A DNA stretch of 64,000 nucleotides from Streptohalobacillus salinus (GTDB taxonomy: Bacteria; Bacillota; Bacilli; Bacillales; Amphibacillaceae). Made by a program: the position numbers and the translations under genes. Numbering within the stretch: the stretch's first letter is position 1; every line of letters starts with the position of its first letter. The stretch spans positions 226,203 through 290,202 of the forward strand of contig NZ_QJJR01000004.1 of assembly GCF_003201605.1 (NCBI RefSeq), read 5' to 3'. Below, piece after piece: positions 15,670 through 28,590 of the stretch. Below the pieces are notes generated by a model that worked only from the letters and a program-made list of their open reading frames with translations, made no database searches and had not been told where the DNA came from.

Positions 15670-16539
15670 ATGAAGTTTGGTAAAGTACTAACAGCAATGG
15701 TTACGCCTTTTGATCAGTCCAATCAGATTGACTATCAGGTAACCACAGACTTAATTGAATATTTACTAGCAAACGGAACGGAAGGCATTGTAGCCGTTGG
15801 AACAACCGGCGAATCACCGACTTTAACCCATGAAGAAAAGATTGATTTCCTCAAATTTGTTGTTACGGTTGTTAACGGTCGCGTGCCAGTAATCGCGGGT
15901 ACAGGATCGAATAATACTGCACAATCGGTTGAGTTAACGAAAGAAGCAGAGCATGCAGGTGTCGACGCAATCATGCTAGTCACACCTTATTACAACAAGC
16001 CATCACAAGAAGGCATGTATCAGCATTTTAAAACGATTGCAGCTGCTACAACGAAGCCCGTTATCCTCTACAACATTCCAGGGCGGACGATTGTCCGTTT
16101 GGAACTAGAGACGATCTTGCGTCTACAAGAAATTGATAATATTGTTGCGATTAAAGAAGCAACCGGTGATTTAGACTTAATTAGTCAAATCATTAAGGAA
16201 ACGCCTGCTGATTTTGACGTGTATAGCGGTGATGACAATCTTCTACTACCGATTATCGCACTCGGAGGAACAGGAATTATCAGTGTGGCCTCGCACATTG
16301 TTGGCAATGAAATGCGCGCGTTGATCGATCACTATCAACGTGGTGAGGTACAAGAAGCAACGGAAATCCAACAAGCGATTGCGCCAATCATTAAAGCCTT
16401 ATTTATTGCGCCAAATCCTACGGGTGTTAAATATGCCTTAACACGTAATGGTTGGCCAGTTGGCAATGTGCGTTTACCGCTTATTCCTGTTAATCCAGCT
16501 GAAATTGAAATCATTGACTTGGCTTTATCTAAAAGTTAA
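15670..16539 (+). CDS. dapA: 4-hydroxy-tetrahydrodipicolinate synthase
   Basis: The 289-residue class I aldolase condenses pyruvate with aspartate semialdehyde, the entry step to diaminopimelate and lysine. The Schiff-base lysine is K162 (AIKEATGD). The catalytic tyrosine and threonines are in place: T45-T46 (VGTTGESPTL), Y107 (LVTPYYNKPS), Y134 and R139 (LYNIPGRT). I start at ATG 15670 because AAGAGGTG lies seven bases before it. A GTG three codons earlier falls inside that site. It is a single-gene transcript with its own promoter, lysine riboswitch and terminator. The rest of the lysine pathway is not in the window. Confidence 0.97.
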   Translation: MKFGKVLTAMVTPFDQSNQIDYQVTTDLIEYLLANGTEGIVAVGTTGESPTLTHEEKIDFLKFVVTVVNGRVPVIAGTGSNNTAQSVELTKEAEHAGVDAIMLVTPYYNKPSQEGMYQHFKTIAAATTKPVILYNIPGRTIVRLELETILRLQEIDNIVAIKEATGDLDLISQIIKETPADFDVYSGDDNLLLPIIALGGTGIISVASHIVGNEMRALIDHYQRGEVQEATEIQQAIAPIIKALFIAPNPTGVKYALTRNGWPVGNVRLPLIPVNPAEIEIIDLALSKS

Positions 16540-16563
16540 GCCTGTTTTACAAGATGTTTTATT

Positions 16564-16610
16564 TAAAGCCCACCACTACCTGGTTTTTCAAAAGTAGTGG
16601 TGGGCTTTTA
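16564..16610 (+). terminator. Terminator of dapA
   Basis: The perfect 16-bp stem runs TAAAGCCCACCACTAC (16564-16579) to GTAGTGGTGGGCTTTA (16594-16609). Confidence 0.92.
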
Positions 16611-16878
16611 AGCATGACTAAATCAGTCTAATGAACCACTGAACCGGTATAGCATTCAATTGTGGACTGTTGTGCTTGTTTGTTGTTATTCTTTTAGATA
16701 CTTAATGACAGCTTAGATGATAATAGCAACGAAAATGTAAAAGAGTCATAGTAAAAAAAGCCATTTTAGAGTTTTCAAGCAAAATCTCCTTTTCAGAATC
16801 ATCAAAGTATTTATGTTGGCCACAGATCTTGGTTCATCCAGACAGACAAAGAATAATCTGAGAGCAATCATACAGATA
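16611..16878. other. Gene-free spacer between dapA and the ntp operon
   Basis: About 270 bp between convergent units. I find no gene, repeat or motif beyond the flanking terminators. Confidence 0.6.
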
Positions 16879-16918
16879 AAGAGGGTGATGTTATGTAGCT
16901 ACATAACATCACCCTCTT
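16879..16918 (-). terminator. Terminator of the V-ATPase operon, perfect 40-bp palindrome
   Basis: Bases 16879-16898 and 16899-16918 are exact reverse complements with no spacer. The arm reads GAGGGTGATGTTATGTAG. A moderate T-rich stretch follows on the minus strand, 16 bp past ntpD. Confidence 0.85.
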
Positions 16919-16933
16919 ACTATTTTATAGCAT

Positions 16934-17563
16934 TTACTGACCCATATCTTTCACTTTCATAATGCGTGTAATGTTAGCACGTTCATCTTCTTCAAGTTTC
17001 ATTTGAATGTAATGAATCGTCTCTTTAAGTTGTGGAATTTTCAAGTACTCCAGCGCGTTAACTCGACGCCGTGTCTTTTCAATTTCATCAGCCATTAATT
17101 GACACGTTTTTTCGATCTCAGAAAGCTTTAATAGTTTAGGCAAAATAACGCTAATGCGATCAATCGAATCATCTAACTCACTGTTTGAGTTTAACAAACC
17201 ATATTTCATTTCAGATTCTTTATCATCTTCATCTACAGTAAAGTTCATTTCTGGCACCATGACACTCATAATATTCTTTTCTTGAATATCAAGGGTGACC
17301 GATGTATCAGGTACTGAAAATAATTCTTCGATGAATGATTCATTTAAAAGTGATTTCGCAATAACAAATGCGCGCATAGACTCAGTAAGTTCTGTTTCCA
17401 CTTCATCGCGCAACTCATTGTTTTTACGAATCAAGACAATAAACTGACGCATTAATTCATCTTGTTTATCCTTTAAAAGCTTATGACCCCGAGTAGAAAT
17501 AGATAGACGGTCTTTTAGGTTGGATAACTCCATCCGGGTTGGCTTGACGTTCAATCTAGCCAT
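16934..17563 (-). CDS. ntpD: V-type ATPase subunit D (central stalk)
   Basis: The 209-residue protein is the central-stalk shaft that rotates inside the A3B3 head. It begins [38 protein letters not shown], the standard subunit D start, and is mostly two long coiled-coil helices (about 10-75 and 130-205) with a short insert between. The ending [24 protein letters not shown] is the usual C-terminal helix motif. It lies 7 bp after ntpB and is the last gene of the operon. Length and composition are normal. Confidence 0.96.
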   Translation of the reverse strand: MARLNVKPTRMELSNLKDRLSISTRGHKLLKDKQDELMRQFIVLIRKNNELRDEVETELTESMRAFVIAKSLLNESFIEELFSVPDTSVTLDIQEKNIMSVMVPEMNFTVDEDDKESEMKYGLLNSNSELDDSIDRISVILPKLLKLSEIEKTCQLMADEIEKTRRRVNALEYLKIPQLKETIHYIQMKLEEDERANITRIMKVKDMGQ

Positions 17564-17570
17564 AGGCCGA

Positions 17571-18947
17571 TCACTCTCCTTCCGGCATAAACTCTTCGAT
17601 CAATTCACTCTTAATCCGTTTAAGTTCAGTGCGAGGTAGGATTGATAATAATTCCCATCCGAGTGTTAAGGTTTCCTCGATTGAACGGTTCGTGTAGAAG
17701 CCTTGATTAATGTAGTCTTCTTCGAATCGTTTCGTAAATTCAACATATAACTTATCTGTCTCAGATAAAGCTGACTCACCTAGGACAACGGCCAATTCTT
17801 TTGCTTCTATACCTTTCGCATAGGCTGCAAATAATTGATTCATTGTTGGGGCGTGATCCTTGCGTGTTTTACCCTCACCCGTCCCTTTATCTTTTAGACG
17901 TGATAATGAAGGAAGCACATTAATCGGTGGCTTAAAGCCTTGGTTATTAAGGTCACGACTCAAAATAATTTGACCTTCAGTAATATAACCAGTTAAGTCA
18001 GGGATTGGGTGGGTAATATCATCTTCTGGCATGGATAGAATAGGAATCTGTGTTACAGATCCTTTTTTGCCAATGAGACGTCCTGCACGCTCATAGATGG
18101 TCGAAAGGTTGGTATATAAGTAACCTGGATAACCACGACGACCTGGCACCTCACGACGTGCTGCAGAAATTTCACGCAAAGCCTCACAATAGTAAGTCAT
18201 GTCCGTCATAATAACAAGAACGTGCATGTCTTTTTCAAAGGCTAGATATTCAGCAGTTGTCAGTGCCATTTTAGGTGTTGCGATCCGTTCAATAGCAGGA
18301 TCATCCGCTAAATTAATAAACATAACAGAACGGTCAATTGCGCCAGTTTTACGGAAATCTTCCATGAAGAAATCAGCTTCATCGAAGGTTACCCCCATTG
18401 CAGCGAAGACAACGGCAAATTTTTCATCGCTATTTTTCACTGCGGCTTGACGCGCAATTTGTGCTGCCAATTCCTTGTGTGGTAAACCTGAACCAGAGAA
18501 AACGGGTAATTTTTGTCCACGTACTAATGTGTTCAAGTGGTCAATCGCAGAAATACCTGTCTGAATAAACTCATCCGGATAATCACGTGCAATTGGATTA
18601 ATTGCTTGACCATTGACGTCTAAACTTTTTTCAGGGATAATTTCAGGTCCACCATCTTTCGGTTCACCCATCCCACTAAATACACGACCAACCATATCTT
18701 CAGATACATCTAATGATAGTGGCTTACCACGGAAGCGTACCTTTGTATCTTTAATGTTAATCCCACTTGGTCCTTCAAAAATCTGAACCATCGCTTTATC
18801 GCGATTAACTTCGAGCACTTGTCCGTGACGTATTTCACCGGTTTGAAGTTGTACTTCGACAAGCTCATCGAATTTGACGCCTTCTACACCTTCTACGGCC
18901 ATCAGAGGTCCAACGACTTCGCTAACTGTTTTGTATTCTTTAAGCAT
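17571..18947 (-). CDS. ntpB: V-type ATPase subunit B (non-catalytic head)
   Basis: The 458-residue B subunit alternates with A in the cytoplasmic hexamer. The normal P-loop is replaced by [18 protein letters not shown] (about 150-168), the mark of the non-catalytic subunit. [23 protein letters not shown], the conserved nucleotide-interface segment, is intact. The start overlaps the end of ntpA by eight bases, implying coupled translation. Order and length match the Enterococcus hirae ntp operon. Confidence 0.97.
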   Translation of the reverse strand: MLKEYKTVSEVVGPLMAVEGVEGVKFDELVEVQLQTGEIRHGQVLEVNRDKAMVQIFEGPSGINIKDTKVRFRGKPLSLDVSEDMVGRVFSGMGEPKDGGPEIIPEKSLDVNGQAINPIARDYPDEFIQTGISAIDHLNTLVRGQKLPVFSGSGLPHKELAAQIARQAAVKNSDEKFAVVFAAMGVTFDEADFFMEDFRKTGAIDRSVMFINLADDPAIERIATPKMALTTAEYLAFEKDMHVLVIMTDMTYYCEALREISAARREVPGRRGYPGYLYTNLSTIYERAGRLIGKKGSVTQIPILSMPEDDITHPIPDLTGYITEGQIILSRDLNNQGFKPPINVLPSLSRLKDKGTGEGKTRKDHAPTMNQLFAAYAKGIEAKELAVVLGESALSETDKLYVEFTKRFEEDYINQGFYTNRSIEETLTLGWELLSILPRTELKRIKSELIEEFMPEGE

Positions 18948-20724
18948 TCTGCGTCATACCTCCTTCAGCAACTATTTGGTGAATTAGTTCTTTCATATCT
19001 GTTTTAATTTGTGTGATTTTTTCAAGATTGTCTTCAGGTATCGAGCGTGAACGTGCAATTCGATCACGTAAGTCACTTGTACCTTCAAGGATTTCTTTAT
19101 AGTATGCACCTAAGCGCATTGCTTCACGTGCTTCTTCCTCAAAAGAAAGAATTAAGTCAAGCATATAATATTGTTTGGTGCGTGATGTAAACGTATCGAT
19201 ATCGTCAAATGCATTTTGCTGTAAATAGTCTTCACGGAGTGATTGAGCCACAAGCATGGTTAAGCGGTCTTTTTCAGATAAGGATTCAAGACCAACTAGA
19301 CGAACAATCTCTTGTAGTTCTGACTCTTCTTGTAAAATATTCATTGAGTGTTGAACCATTTCCGCCCAACCTGTATCGAGTTCTTGGTCCATAAACTTAC
19401 CAACATCATCTAGATAGAGTGAGTAAGAAGTTAACCAGTTGACCGATGGGAAGTGACGTTTCTGTGCAAGGGATGAATCAAGTGCCCAGAAAACTTTAAC
19501 AACACGTAAGGTATTTTGCGTCACTGGTTCAGAGGTATCCCCACCTGGAGGTGATACGGCACCAATTGCTGTAATGGAGCCTTCACGCTCGTCTGAGCCA
19601 AATGTTTGAATACGTCCGGCACGTTCGTAATATTCTGCAATCCGGCTACCAAGATAAGCAGGATAACCTTCGTCACCTGGCATTTCTTCAAGACGACCAG
19701 ACATTTCCCGAAGTGCTTCCGCCCAACGTGATGTTGAGTCAGCCATGATCGCAACACTGTATCCCATATCACGGAAGTATTCTGCGATCGTAATTCCTGT
19801 ATAAATAGACGCCTCACGGGCCGCTACTGGCATATTTGATGTGTTTGCAATTAAAATTGTCCGTTCCATCAATGATTCACCAGTGTTTGGATCAACAAGT
19901 TCTGGGAACTCGTTGAGTACATCTGTCATCTCATTCCCGCGTTCCCCACAACCAACATAAACAACGAGGTCCACGTCACTAAATTTCGCAATCTGGTGTT
20001 GAACAACTGTTTTACCAGCACCAAAAGGTCCTGGTACCGCTGCAGCCCCACCTTTTGTGATTGGGAAGAATGTATCAATCACGCGTTGTCCAGTTAACAT
20101 CGGTTTATCAGGGTTTAATTTCTTCTTAAACGGACGTCCCCGACGTACTGGCCAGCGCTGAAGCATGGTAAGTTCTTTCTCTCCATCTTCTGTGTCCACT
20201 TTAAAGACAACATCTTCAAGTGAATAGTCCCCGTCTGCTAGCGCTGTAAGTGTACCTTGGACACCATGTGGTACAAGGATGCGGTGTTCAATAACTTTCG
20301 TTTCTTGAACGGTCCCAACAATATCCCCAGGCTCAACAACATCGCCGACTTTTTTGGTGGCTTTAAAAGCCCATTTTTTCTCACGATCTAGTGATGAAAT
20401 ATTTACCCCTCTAATCAGGTAGTTACTGTTTGTTTGTTCTTTAAATGAATCGAGTGGACGTTGAATCCCATCGAACATTTGTGAAACAATCCCTGGTCCT
20501 AATTCGACAGACAAGGCTTCTCCTGTTGTTTCTACAGGTTCACCAGGTCCTACTCCAGAGGTTTCTTCGTATACTTGGATTGAAGCAACATCATAACGCA
20601 TTTCTATGATCTCACCTACTAATCGCATGTCCCCAACATAACAAAGGTCCTGGATATTTGCATGCTCCATACCTTCTGCCATTACTAAAGGACCGGAAAC
20701 TTTAACTATATTCCCTTTCTTCAA
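18940..20724 (-). CDS. ntpA: V-type ATPase catalytic subunit A
   Basis: The 594-residue catalytic subunit hydrolyses ATP in the V1 head. Its P-loop is GPFGAGKT ([15 protein letters not shown], about 230). The A-subunit-specific non-homologous insert lies before it at about 115-190 ([17 protein letters not shown]...). The GERGNEM and [31 protein letters not shown] motifs are complete. It starts at TTG 20724 six bases after AGGAGGGG; no ATG fits that site. It overlaps ntpB at its 3' end. Confidence 0.98.
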   Translation of the reverse strand: MKKGNIVKVSGPLVMAEGMEHANIQDLCYVGDMRLVGEIIEMRYDVASIQVYEETSGVGPGEPVETTGEALSVELGPGIVSQMFDGIQRPLDSFKEQTNSNYLIRGVNISSLDREKKWAFKATKKVGDVVEPGDIVGTVQETKVIEHRILVPHGVQGTLTALADGDYSLEDVVFKVDTEDGEKELTMLQRWPVRRGRPFKKKLNPDKPMLTGQRVIDTFFPITKGGAAAVPGPFGAGKTVVQHQIAKFSDVDLVVYVGCGERGNEMTDVLNEFPELVDPNTGESLMERTILIANTSNMPVAAREASIYTGITIAEYFRDMGYSVAIMADSTSRWAEALREMSGRLEEMPGDEGYPAYLGSRIAEYYERAGRIQTFGSDEREGSITAIGAVSPPGGDTSEPVTQNTLRVVKVFWALDSSLAQKRHFPSVNWLTSYSLYLDDVGKFMDQELDTGWAEMVQHSMNILQEESELQEIVRLVGLESLSEKDRLTMLVAQSLREDYLQQNAFDDIDTFTSRTKQYYMLDLILSFEEEAREAMRLGAYYKEILEGTSDLRDRIARSRSIPEDNLEKITQIKTDMKELIHQIVAEGGMTQNA

Positions 20725-20740
20725 ATAAGTCCCCTCCTAA

Positions 20741-21049
20741 TTATAAGATGTCTTGTCCAACTGCTTTTTCCATATTCTTTCTAATTCGGCCTTTGCCGAT
20801 ATTCAATGAACCTTTATGATTCGGAATAAGAATAATCGCAGGTTGAACTTCTGCATCATAACGTTTAATTGTATCCGGTATTTCCTTTGCCATCGCTTCT
20901 GTTAAATAAATAACCCCGTATTGTTCACCAGCTAATCGATCAATGGTCTCTCTAGCAATACGTGGTGTTGCAGAAGCAAACACATCAAATCCTAAGATTT
21001 TGAAAGGTAAGACCGAATCTTTGTCTCCTACTACTGCTATCTTATGAGC
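20741..21049 (-). CDS. ntpG: V-type ATPase subunit F (NtpG)
   Basis: The 102-residue CheY-like alpha/beta subunit binds subunit D in the central stalk. The motifs [23 protein letters not shown] and [13 protein letters not shown] are typical. I start at ATG 21049, eight bases inside the end of ntpC, with AAAGGATG upstream. The open frame extends 21 codons further, but that part is only ntpC read in another frame. Its position between ntpC and ntpA matches E. hirae. Confidence 0.94.
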   Translation of the reverse strand, partial: AHKIAVVGDKDSVLPFKILGFDVFASATPRIARETIDRLAGEQYGVIYLTEAMAKEIPDTIKRYDAEVQPAIILIPNHKGSLNIGKGRIRKNMEKAVGQDIL

Positions 21050-22049
21050 CATAAATTGGTCGCATCCTTTCTCTAATAATATCTTCGTCAATTTGATTGT
21101 CTTTTCCGACAAGAATTAAGCGGATATTTGTTACTTCCTTTTCAATTGCGAACATAAATGCCATAACTGGCATGGGTCCAAAGGCTTGATACTTTGCTTC
21201 TTCCATCAAATCATCAACAATTTCATCAATGACTTTATCAAGAACCATTGGATTAATGTTATCTTTTGATTCAACAACTACGGCTTCCAAACGTTTGGAA
21301 TACGTTTTGTCTAAGTACAATGAATTTAACACATTGATAGCACCATCATCGGCCGCATCAATTAACGCTTTTTTTGGAATTGTTCCCGAACTAGATAAGA
21401 CCGTGTGCAAGAACGAACGTGATTTGTTTTGATTAATACTTCGAACAACTGTTGATAGATTATCAAGGTCAATCATCGCATCGGCCATTTTAGTAATGGT
21501 CGCATTGTTTAAACGGTCAGTGATGGCACGCATATGTTTGTAATAGTAAGTATCCATAAACACATCTGCTGTTTCTAGACGGCCATACGTTTCGAAGTCT
21601 TCGATTGCCCCAGTGACCCCTTCAATCATGATCGGGTTTAATTCGTCAGATTGGCCTGTGTTAACGAGATGACGTAGGGTAGACACAGGATATTTACCGA
21701 TATGAATCAATAAATGCTCCAAGTCTTGGTCTGTAAACTTCTGTTTAAGTAGCACTTTTAAGTTGTGGTACGTGTACCGCAATGTATAAATTTGCACAAC
21801 CTCTGAGTCCGGTGTAACGGAATAAAGTTCTTCATAGAGATTTTTTAATCGTTGCATGAGAAAACCATCAAACGTTTTATGTTCTAAAAGTTCTTGTTCA
21901 TCGATTAAATATTCAGTGCTTTTTAATGCTTCAAGTGCTTCGCTTAAGTTTTCTGCACGAAGCATCTTTTCATAATCTTCGCGTGTAAGAAGTTGTGTTT
22001 CATACACACGAAGTAAGGTATTGACGCCCTTGTATTGAGTATCTTGCAT
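21042..22049 (-). CDS. ntpC: V-type ATPase subunit C/d (NtpC)
   Basis: The 335-residue socket subunit joins the central stalk to the membrane ring. It is mainly helical and shows family segments such as [36 protein letters not shown] near the N-terminus and [12 protein letters not shown] near the C-terminus. The start at ATG 22049 follows GGGGGG. The gene sits between ntpE and ntpG and shares its last bases with ntpG. Confidence 0.95.
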   Translation of the reverse strand: MQDTQYKGVNTLLRVYETQLLTREDYEKMLRAENLSEALEALKSTEYLIDEQELLEHKTFDGFLMQRLKNLYEELYSVTPDSEVVQIYTLRYTYHNLKVLLKQKFTDQDLEHLLIHIGKYPVSTLRHLVNTGQSDELNPIMIEGVTGAIEDFETYGRLETADVFMDTYYYKHMRAITDRLNNATITKMADAMIDLDNLSTVVRSINQNKSRSFLHTVLSSSGTIPKKALIDAADDGAINVLNSLYLDKTYSKRLEAVVVESKDNINPMVLDKVIDEIVDDLMEEAKYQAFGPMPVMAFMFAIEKEVTNIRLILVGKDNQIDEDIIRERMRPIYGS

Positions 22050-22062
22050 CTATTCTCCCCCC

Positions 22063-22653
22063 TTATTCATTAGTTTTAAATGCTAAGGCTGCAAGTTGTG
22101 GAGAAAATTCTTTTTTCAACTCTTGAACAAGCACATCAAAACAGAAGTTGTAGTCAATACCACCATGTTGCAACAAGAAACCAGCCTTTTGTTTAACTGT
22201 TTCATTTGCAAGTGTTACGTTAGTGTATTGATCAATAACAGCTGTTACCTCATCTGATTTAAAAACGTCCTTCGAACGTTCACCAGGAACAATCATCCAA
22301 TCAATCGTTTTATCAAGATCTTTTAACACACTAGCTAAGAAGATAGACAATCTTTCCCCATCCCAGTTAGCCATTTTGTTAGCGGCTTGATTGAACACAT
22401 TATTTAGTAACGATTGTTTCGTGCTAAGGACAGCATTTCTTTTCTGATTTGCTAATGTTTGTGCTTCTCGTTCATAGTCATTCGTCATTTGACGTTCAAT
22501 CTGCTCTTCACGATTTTTTTGACTTTCCACAAGCTTTTGACGTTGTTCTTCAATTTTGTCATTAGCAACTTTTTCGTACTCATCTAATCTGTTTTGTCCT
22601 TCCGTTTTGGTTTTCGCCAAAATTTGTGTGGACAAAGCTTGTAAATCTTTCAT
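22063..22653 (-). CDS. ntpE: V-type ATPase subunit E (peripheral stalk)
   Basis: The 196-residue stator subunit has a long charged coiled coil (about 1-95, rich in E, K, Q and R) and a globular C-terminal domain that holds the top of the head. I place the start at ATG 22653. The ATG three codons earlier directly abuts GAGAGG and could not use it. It pairs with the ntpF product to form each stator stalk. The spacing of 13 bp to ntpC suggests one transcript. Confidence 0.93.
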   Translation of the reverse strand: MKDLQALSTQILAKTKTEGQNRLDEYEKVANDKIEEQRQKLVESQKNREEQIERQMTNDYEREAQTLANQKRNAVLSTKQSLLNNVFNQAANKMANWDGERLSIFLASVLKDLDKTIDWMIVPGERSKDVFKSDEVTAVIDQYTNVTLANETVKQKAGFLLQHGGIDYNFCFDVLVQELKKEFSPQLAALAFKTNE

Positions 22654-22681
22654 AGTCCCCATCCTCTCACTATTTTTTATC

Positions 22682-25131
<2,450 letters not shown>

Positions 25132-25145
<14 letters not shown>

Positions 25146-25458
25146 ATGTCCTCATAACCTCCTCAATAACCGCATTAACCAACTTATCTTCTTTTGTTTT
25201 AAAATTCGTTTTAAGTTGATCGATATCTTTTTGTTGTTCTTCGTTAATCGCAACTTTTAATTTCTCAAGCTTTTCTTCTTTTTTTGATGCTTGTTGATGA
25301 GTGAATTGAGCAAGGTCGGCTTCCACCTTCTCCTTCATCTCTTTAATTTTTTCATCTGTCTCTACTTCCATTTGTTTGAGTTTGTCTTTGTAATCACGTT
25401 CAAGCGTTTCCGCTTCTCGTTCAATCGTCTTAACTTCATCAATGGTATTCACACGCAT
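25132..25458 (-). CDS. ntpF: V-type ATPase peripheral stalk subunit G (NtpF)
   Basis: The 108-residue protein is almost wholly coiled coil and very rich in E, K, D and Q. This, with its place at the head of the operon before ntpI, identifies it as the NtpF/AhaH type stalk partner of subunit E. Length fits the family. It starts at ATG 25458 after GGGGGTG. Sequence identity of such coiled coils is weak evidence alone; the operon order carries the call. Confidence 0.88.
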
Positions 25459-25525
25459 TTTTCATCCGCACCCCCTATCTTCCAGCAAGCCATGTTCTAA
25501 AGACTAAAAAGCTTCAAGCATTACT

Positions 25526-25554
25526 ATTATATCTGTTCTAGTGATTCTGTTCAA
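25526..25554 (-). promoter_or_regulatory. Promoter of the ntp V-ATPase operon
   Basis: TTGAAC (25549-25554), exactly 17 bp, then a consensus TATAAT (25526-25531), ending 68 bp before ntpF. I see no operator-like repeat around it. Confidence 0.75.
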
Positions 25555-25689
25555 ATAATTTTGATTTGTTTATTCATTTCAGCTGTTTATAAATTGCCCT
25601 GTAGTTAATAGGAAGAAAAAATCAAAAAAACTTGTTGAATTGTGTCTCAAGTCCTAATTATAAATGGGTGACCAAGACTTTTGAACCAA

Positions 25690-26547
25690 TCACTCTTTGA
25701 TTAGATATGTTTTACCATCTGATTGTTTTATTAAACGTTCTTTTAATAATAAACCGATTGCCCGTTTAAAGGCTGCTTTACTCATATTGAAGGTGGTTTG
25801 AATCAGCTCTGGTTCACTCTTATTGTCAAATGACATTTCATCGTCATGTGCTTCCAAATAAGCGAGTAAGGTAGCGGCATCTGTCGCTTGAGCATCTTGC
25901 TTTCTTGGCAACAAGCTAATGTTTAAACTGCCATCCTCTTTCACTTTAATGATACGTCCTTCAATCCATTCACCGATGCGTGGATCACGTTTCCGTTCAC
26001 TGTTGTGAATAAAACCACGGTAGCCTTCTTCTGTGATAACAACGGCACCTTCACGTCCCGAGCGGAAGACGCGGCCTTTAATGTCTTGATTGAATAGTGA
26101 CTCAGGAGCAATGTCCCAGTTACCTTCAAAATCTTCCTCACGAACGGGATCAGCAAGCAACCGGCCCCGCTTGTCTAGTTTTAAAGTAACATATAACACG
26201 TCACCAACTTCCGGCCAAATGGACCGCAACTCAGGAAGATCGTCACTTGAAACTAAGACGTGACGGCTCGTCCCAGTATCAACAAAGACACCTAAACCTT
26301 CTTTAATTTCAGTCACTTCGGCCCAATCAAAGATATCAAAGCGCACGTGTGGCAATGTGGTCGTTGCGATTAATTGTTGTTTTTTGTCATGATAAAGATA
26401 CACTTCAACCTCATCATTTGTTGTTAGCGTAGCCTTAGCTTCATTTTGGTGCAGTAATACTTCCTCAGTGTCACCTAATACGTAACCCGTATCAATCACA
26501 CGTTTTACTGGTAAGGTCAAAATTTGACCCGCTTGTAATTCACTCAT
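25690..26547 (-). CDS. cvfB: S1-like RNA-binding protein of the CvfB/YitL family
   Basis: The 285-residue protein has tandem S1-type beta barrels (about 1-65, 68-135 and 140-215) and a C-terminal winged helix (about 225-285, SEPELIQTTFNMSKAAFKRAIGLLLKERLI). This is the CvfB layout: three S1 domains plus a winged helix, binding single-stranded RNA. In Staphylococcus aureus it affects virulence gene expression; its role in other Firmicutes is less clear. ATG 26547 follows GGAGTG; the GTG three codons upstream overlaps that site. Monocistronic. Confidence 0.88.
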   Translation of the reverse strand: MSELQAGQILTLPVKRVIDTGYVLGDTEEVLLHQNEAKATLTTNDEVEVYLYHDKKQQLIATTTLPHVRFDIFDWAEVTEIKEGLGVFVDTGTSRHVLVSSDDLPELRSIWPEVGDVLYVTLKLDKRGRLLADPVREEDFEGNWDIAPESLFNQDIKGRVFRSGREGAVVITEEGYRGFIHNSERKRDPRIGEWIEGRIIKVKEDGSLNISLLPRKQDAQATDAATLLAYLEAHDDEMSFDNKSEPELIQTTFNMSKAAFKRAIGLLLKERLIKQSDGKTYLIKE

Positions 26548-26618
26548 GCAGTTCACTCCGTTTCATGTTATAGTAAAAAAGGCTTCAAAAAACTGTTATA
26601 GTACAAAGGGTGATTTAT

Positions 26619-27050
26619 TTGATATTCATTGATGCTGATGCATGTCCTGTGACCGATATTGTCATTGACGTTGCCTCAATTCAAAACAAACAGGTACGCT
26701 TAGTAAAAAGTTACGCGCATTTTAGTCATAAACGCTATCCAGAGTTCGTCAAAGAAATATATGTCGACTCGGCGAGTGAAGCGGCGGATTACCGTATTAT
26801 GTCGTTAATCCAAAAAGGCGACGTTCTTGTCACCCAAGATTATGGTCTTGCTTCACTTGCGCTCACGAAAGAGGCGAAAGTCATCCATCCTTCAGGCAAC
26901 CATTACAGCACAGAAACGATTAATCGCTTGCTCGAGTCAAGATACCTCAATCAGCAATTGCGCAAAAGCGGAGCGAAAACAAAAGGACCGCGCGCATTCA
27001 CTGAACGGGATCGTGCACATTTTAAAGCACAATTTCAAGCTCTGTTTTGA
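26619..27050 (+). CDS. YaiI/YqxD family protein (DUF188)
   Basis: The 143-residue protein has the family's start FIDADACPVTDIVIDVA, the middle motif DYRIMSLIQKGDVLVTQDYGLASLAL, and the end KTKGPRAFTERDRAHFKAQF. The conserved aspartates in DADACP, DYR and TQDYG resemble a PIN-like nuclease fold, but no activity is established for this family. TTG 26619 follows AAAGGGTG at a good distance. GTG 26610 lies within the ribosome site and is less likely. Its 3' end overlaps a short convergent gene by 16 bases. Confidence 0.88.
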   Translation: MIFIDADACPVTDIVIDVASIQNKQVRLVKSYAHFSHKRYPEFVKEIYVDSASEAADYRIMSLIQKGDVLVTQDYGLASLALTKEAKVIHPSGNHYSTETINRLLESRYLNQQLRKSGAKTKGPRAFTERDRAHFKAQFQALF

Positions 27051-27199
27051 TTGGTTTTACCTGCTTTAACAGGCTCTGCTAACTTACTAAGCAGCCAACG
27101 TTTTGCCGTTTCCTCATTGATATCATAAATTTTACCTTGGCGCAAAAGCTCTGATTTGTACTGGGTTTGAACTAACATTTTGATTTTCAATATCTTCAA
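27035..27199 (-). CDS. Short protein resembling phage-type MKVK...DEETAKR proteins
   Basis: The frame ends at 27035 and begins at TTG 27199 or TTG 27190, both just after GGAGG. The 51- or 54-residue product contains GKIYDINEETAKRWLLSKLAE. This resembles the small phage and integrative-element protein of the pattern 'MKVK.L......G.vyeVdEe.AKrLie.G.Ae'. It follows the ilvA terminator on the same strand, and its end overlaps the convergent YaiI-type gene. The function of that family is not known. Confidence 0.5.
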   Translation of the reverse strand: MKILKIKMLVQTQYKSELLRQGKIYDINEETAKRWLLSKLAEPVKAGKTNQNRA

Positions 27200-27210
27200 C
27201 ACCTCCACAC

Positions 27211-27258
27211 AAAAAAGAGAGGAAAACCTGCTGTAAACAAGAGGTGCCTCTCTTTTCA
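27211..27258 (-). terminator. Terminator of ilvA
   Basis: AAAAGAGAGG (27213-27222) pairs with CCTCTCTTTT (27247-27256), with a T run on the minus strand. The short gene downstream begins just after it. Confidence 0.85.
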
Positions 27259-27280
27259 TAGTATAGCATATTTAAGCGAT

Positions 27281-28540
27281 TTAAATAAGTAGTTGGAACA
27301 GATCTTGATCTTTGTTTATCTCGATATAATTGAACCCTTTTTGCTCCATGCGTCGAATGAGCGGCTGATAGTCTTCTTTATTCTTCAACTCAACACCGAC
27401 AAGGACTGGACCGCGGTCACGATTATTCTTTTTTGTATACTCAAAACGAGTAATATCGTCATCTGCCCCTAATACGTCAGTCAGAAATTGACGCAGTGCA
27501 CCCGCTCGCTGTGGAAAACTAACAATGAAGTAGTGTTTATAACCTTCATAAATTAAGGAGCGTTCTTTAATGTCCTGCATCCGGTCGATATCGTTATTCC
27601 CACCGCTGACAATTACAACAACATTTTTCCCTTTGATTTCATCCTTATAATCTTCTAAGGCAGATACCGGCATCGCCCCTGCTGGTTCTGTAACAATAGC
27701 ATTTTCATTGTATAGGTCAAGAATAGTTGTGCATATCCGTCCTTCAGGAATGGTTGCAAATCCATCCACAAGTGGTTTACTGATTTTAAATGTTAAATCA
27801 CCGATCCGTTTTACGCTAGCGCCATCGACAAATTTATCAACGTAATCTAATTTCACTACTTTATTTGCTTTAAATGATGCTTGCATGGAAGCTGCTCCTG
27901 CAGGTTCGACGCCGATAATTTTCGTTTCTGGACTGATGCTCTTTACATATGTACTCACACCAGAAATTAAGCCGCCACCACCAACAGACATAAACATGTG
28001 CGAAATTGGCTCATTGATAGATTCTAAAATTTCCAGACCGATCGTTCCTTGTCCAGCAATGGTTCGATAATCATCAAAAGGATGAATAAACGTCATCTCA
28101 TGGGCTTCTGCATAAGCTTTAGATTCATCACTTGCATCATCAAACGTATCGCCTGTTAAAATAATATCAACGGCATCTCCACCAAAAAAGCGGACACGAT
28201 CCACTTTCTGTCGGGGTGTCGTCGTCGGCATAAAAATCTTCCCTTTAACCCCCATCGCTTGACAAGAATAAGCAACACCTTGGGCATGGTTACCTGCACT
28301 TGCACAGACTACGCCGTTTTTTAATTCATCTGGTTTTAAACTTTGCATAAAATGGTATGCACCACGAATTTTGAATGAGCGCACGACCTGTAAATCTTCA
28401 CGCTTTAAGTAGACGTTACAGTCATATTTCTCTGAAAGAATTGGATCTTTAATCAGTGGCGTTTTTTTGACAACATCTTTTATTAACTGATGAGCAATAA
28501 CAATATCTTTAACATCAATGGTATCTTGGTTCGCATCCAT
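27281..28540 (-). CDS. ilvA: Threonine dehydratase, biosynthetic
   Basis: The 419-residue PLP enzyme turns threonine into 2-oxobutanoate, the first step of isoleucine synthesis. PLP lysine K57 is in RSFKIRGAY; the phosphate loop is SVGGGGLISG (about 185-195); CASAGNHAQG is the substrate loop. The last 85 residues form one ACT-like regulatory domain (FPQRAGALRQFLTDVLG...), so isoleucine feedback is expected; the short form matches the B. subtilis enzyme. ATG 28540 follows AGGGGG. A CodY-like site lies in the upstream region. Confidence 0.95.
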   Translation of the reverse strand: MDANQDTIDVKDIVIAHQLIKDVVKKTPLIKDPILSEKYDCNVYLKREDLQVVRSFKIRGAYHFMQSLKPDELKNGVVCASAGNHAQGVAYSCQAMGVKGKIFMPTTTPRQKVDRVRFFGGDAVDIILTGDTFDDASDESKAYAEAHEMTFIHPFDDYRTIAGQGTIGLEILESINEPISHMFMSVGGGGLISGVSTYVKSISPETKIIGVEPAGAASMQASFKANKVVKLDYVDKFVDGASVKRIGDLTFKISKPLVDGFATIPEGRICTTILDLYNENAIVTEPAGAMPVSALEDYKDEIKGKNVVVIVSGGNNDIDRMQDIKERSLIYEGYKHYFIVSFPQRAGALRQFLTDVLGADDDITRFEYTKKNNRDRGPVLVGVELKNKEDYQPLIRRMEQKGFNYIEINKDQDLFQLLI

Positions 28541-28590
28541 AAGTCGTGGACCCCCTTTTTGTATCTAGCTTGGTAGCTTCATCCTATCAT

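Noticed and set aside
15488..15670. Plus-strand 60-codon frame before dapA
   Set aside because: It lies across the lysine riboswitch and its terminator, which explain this stretch fully.
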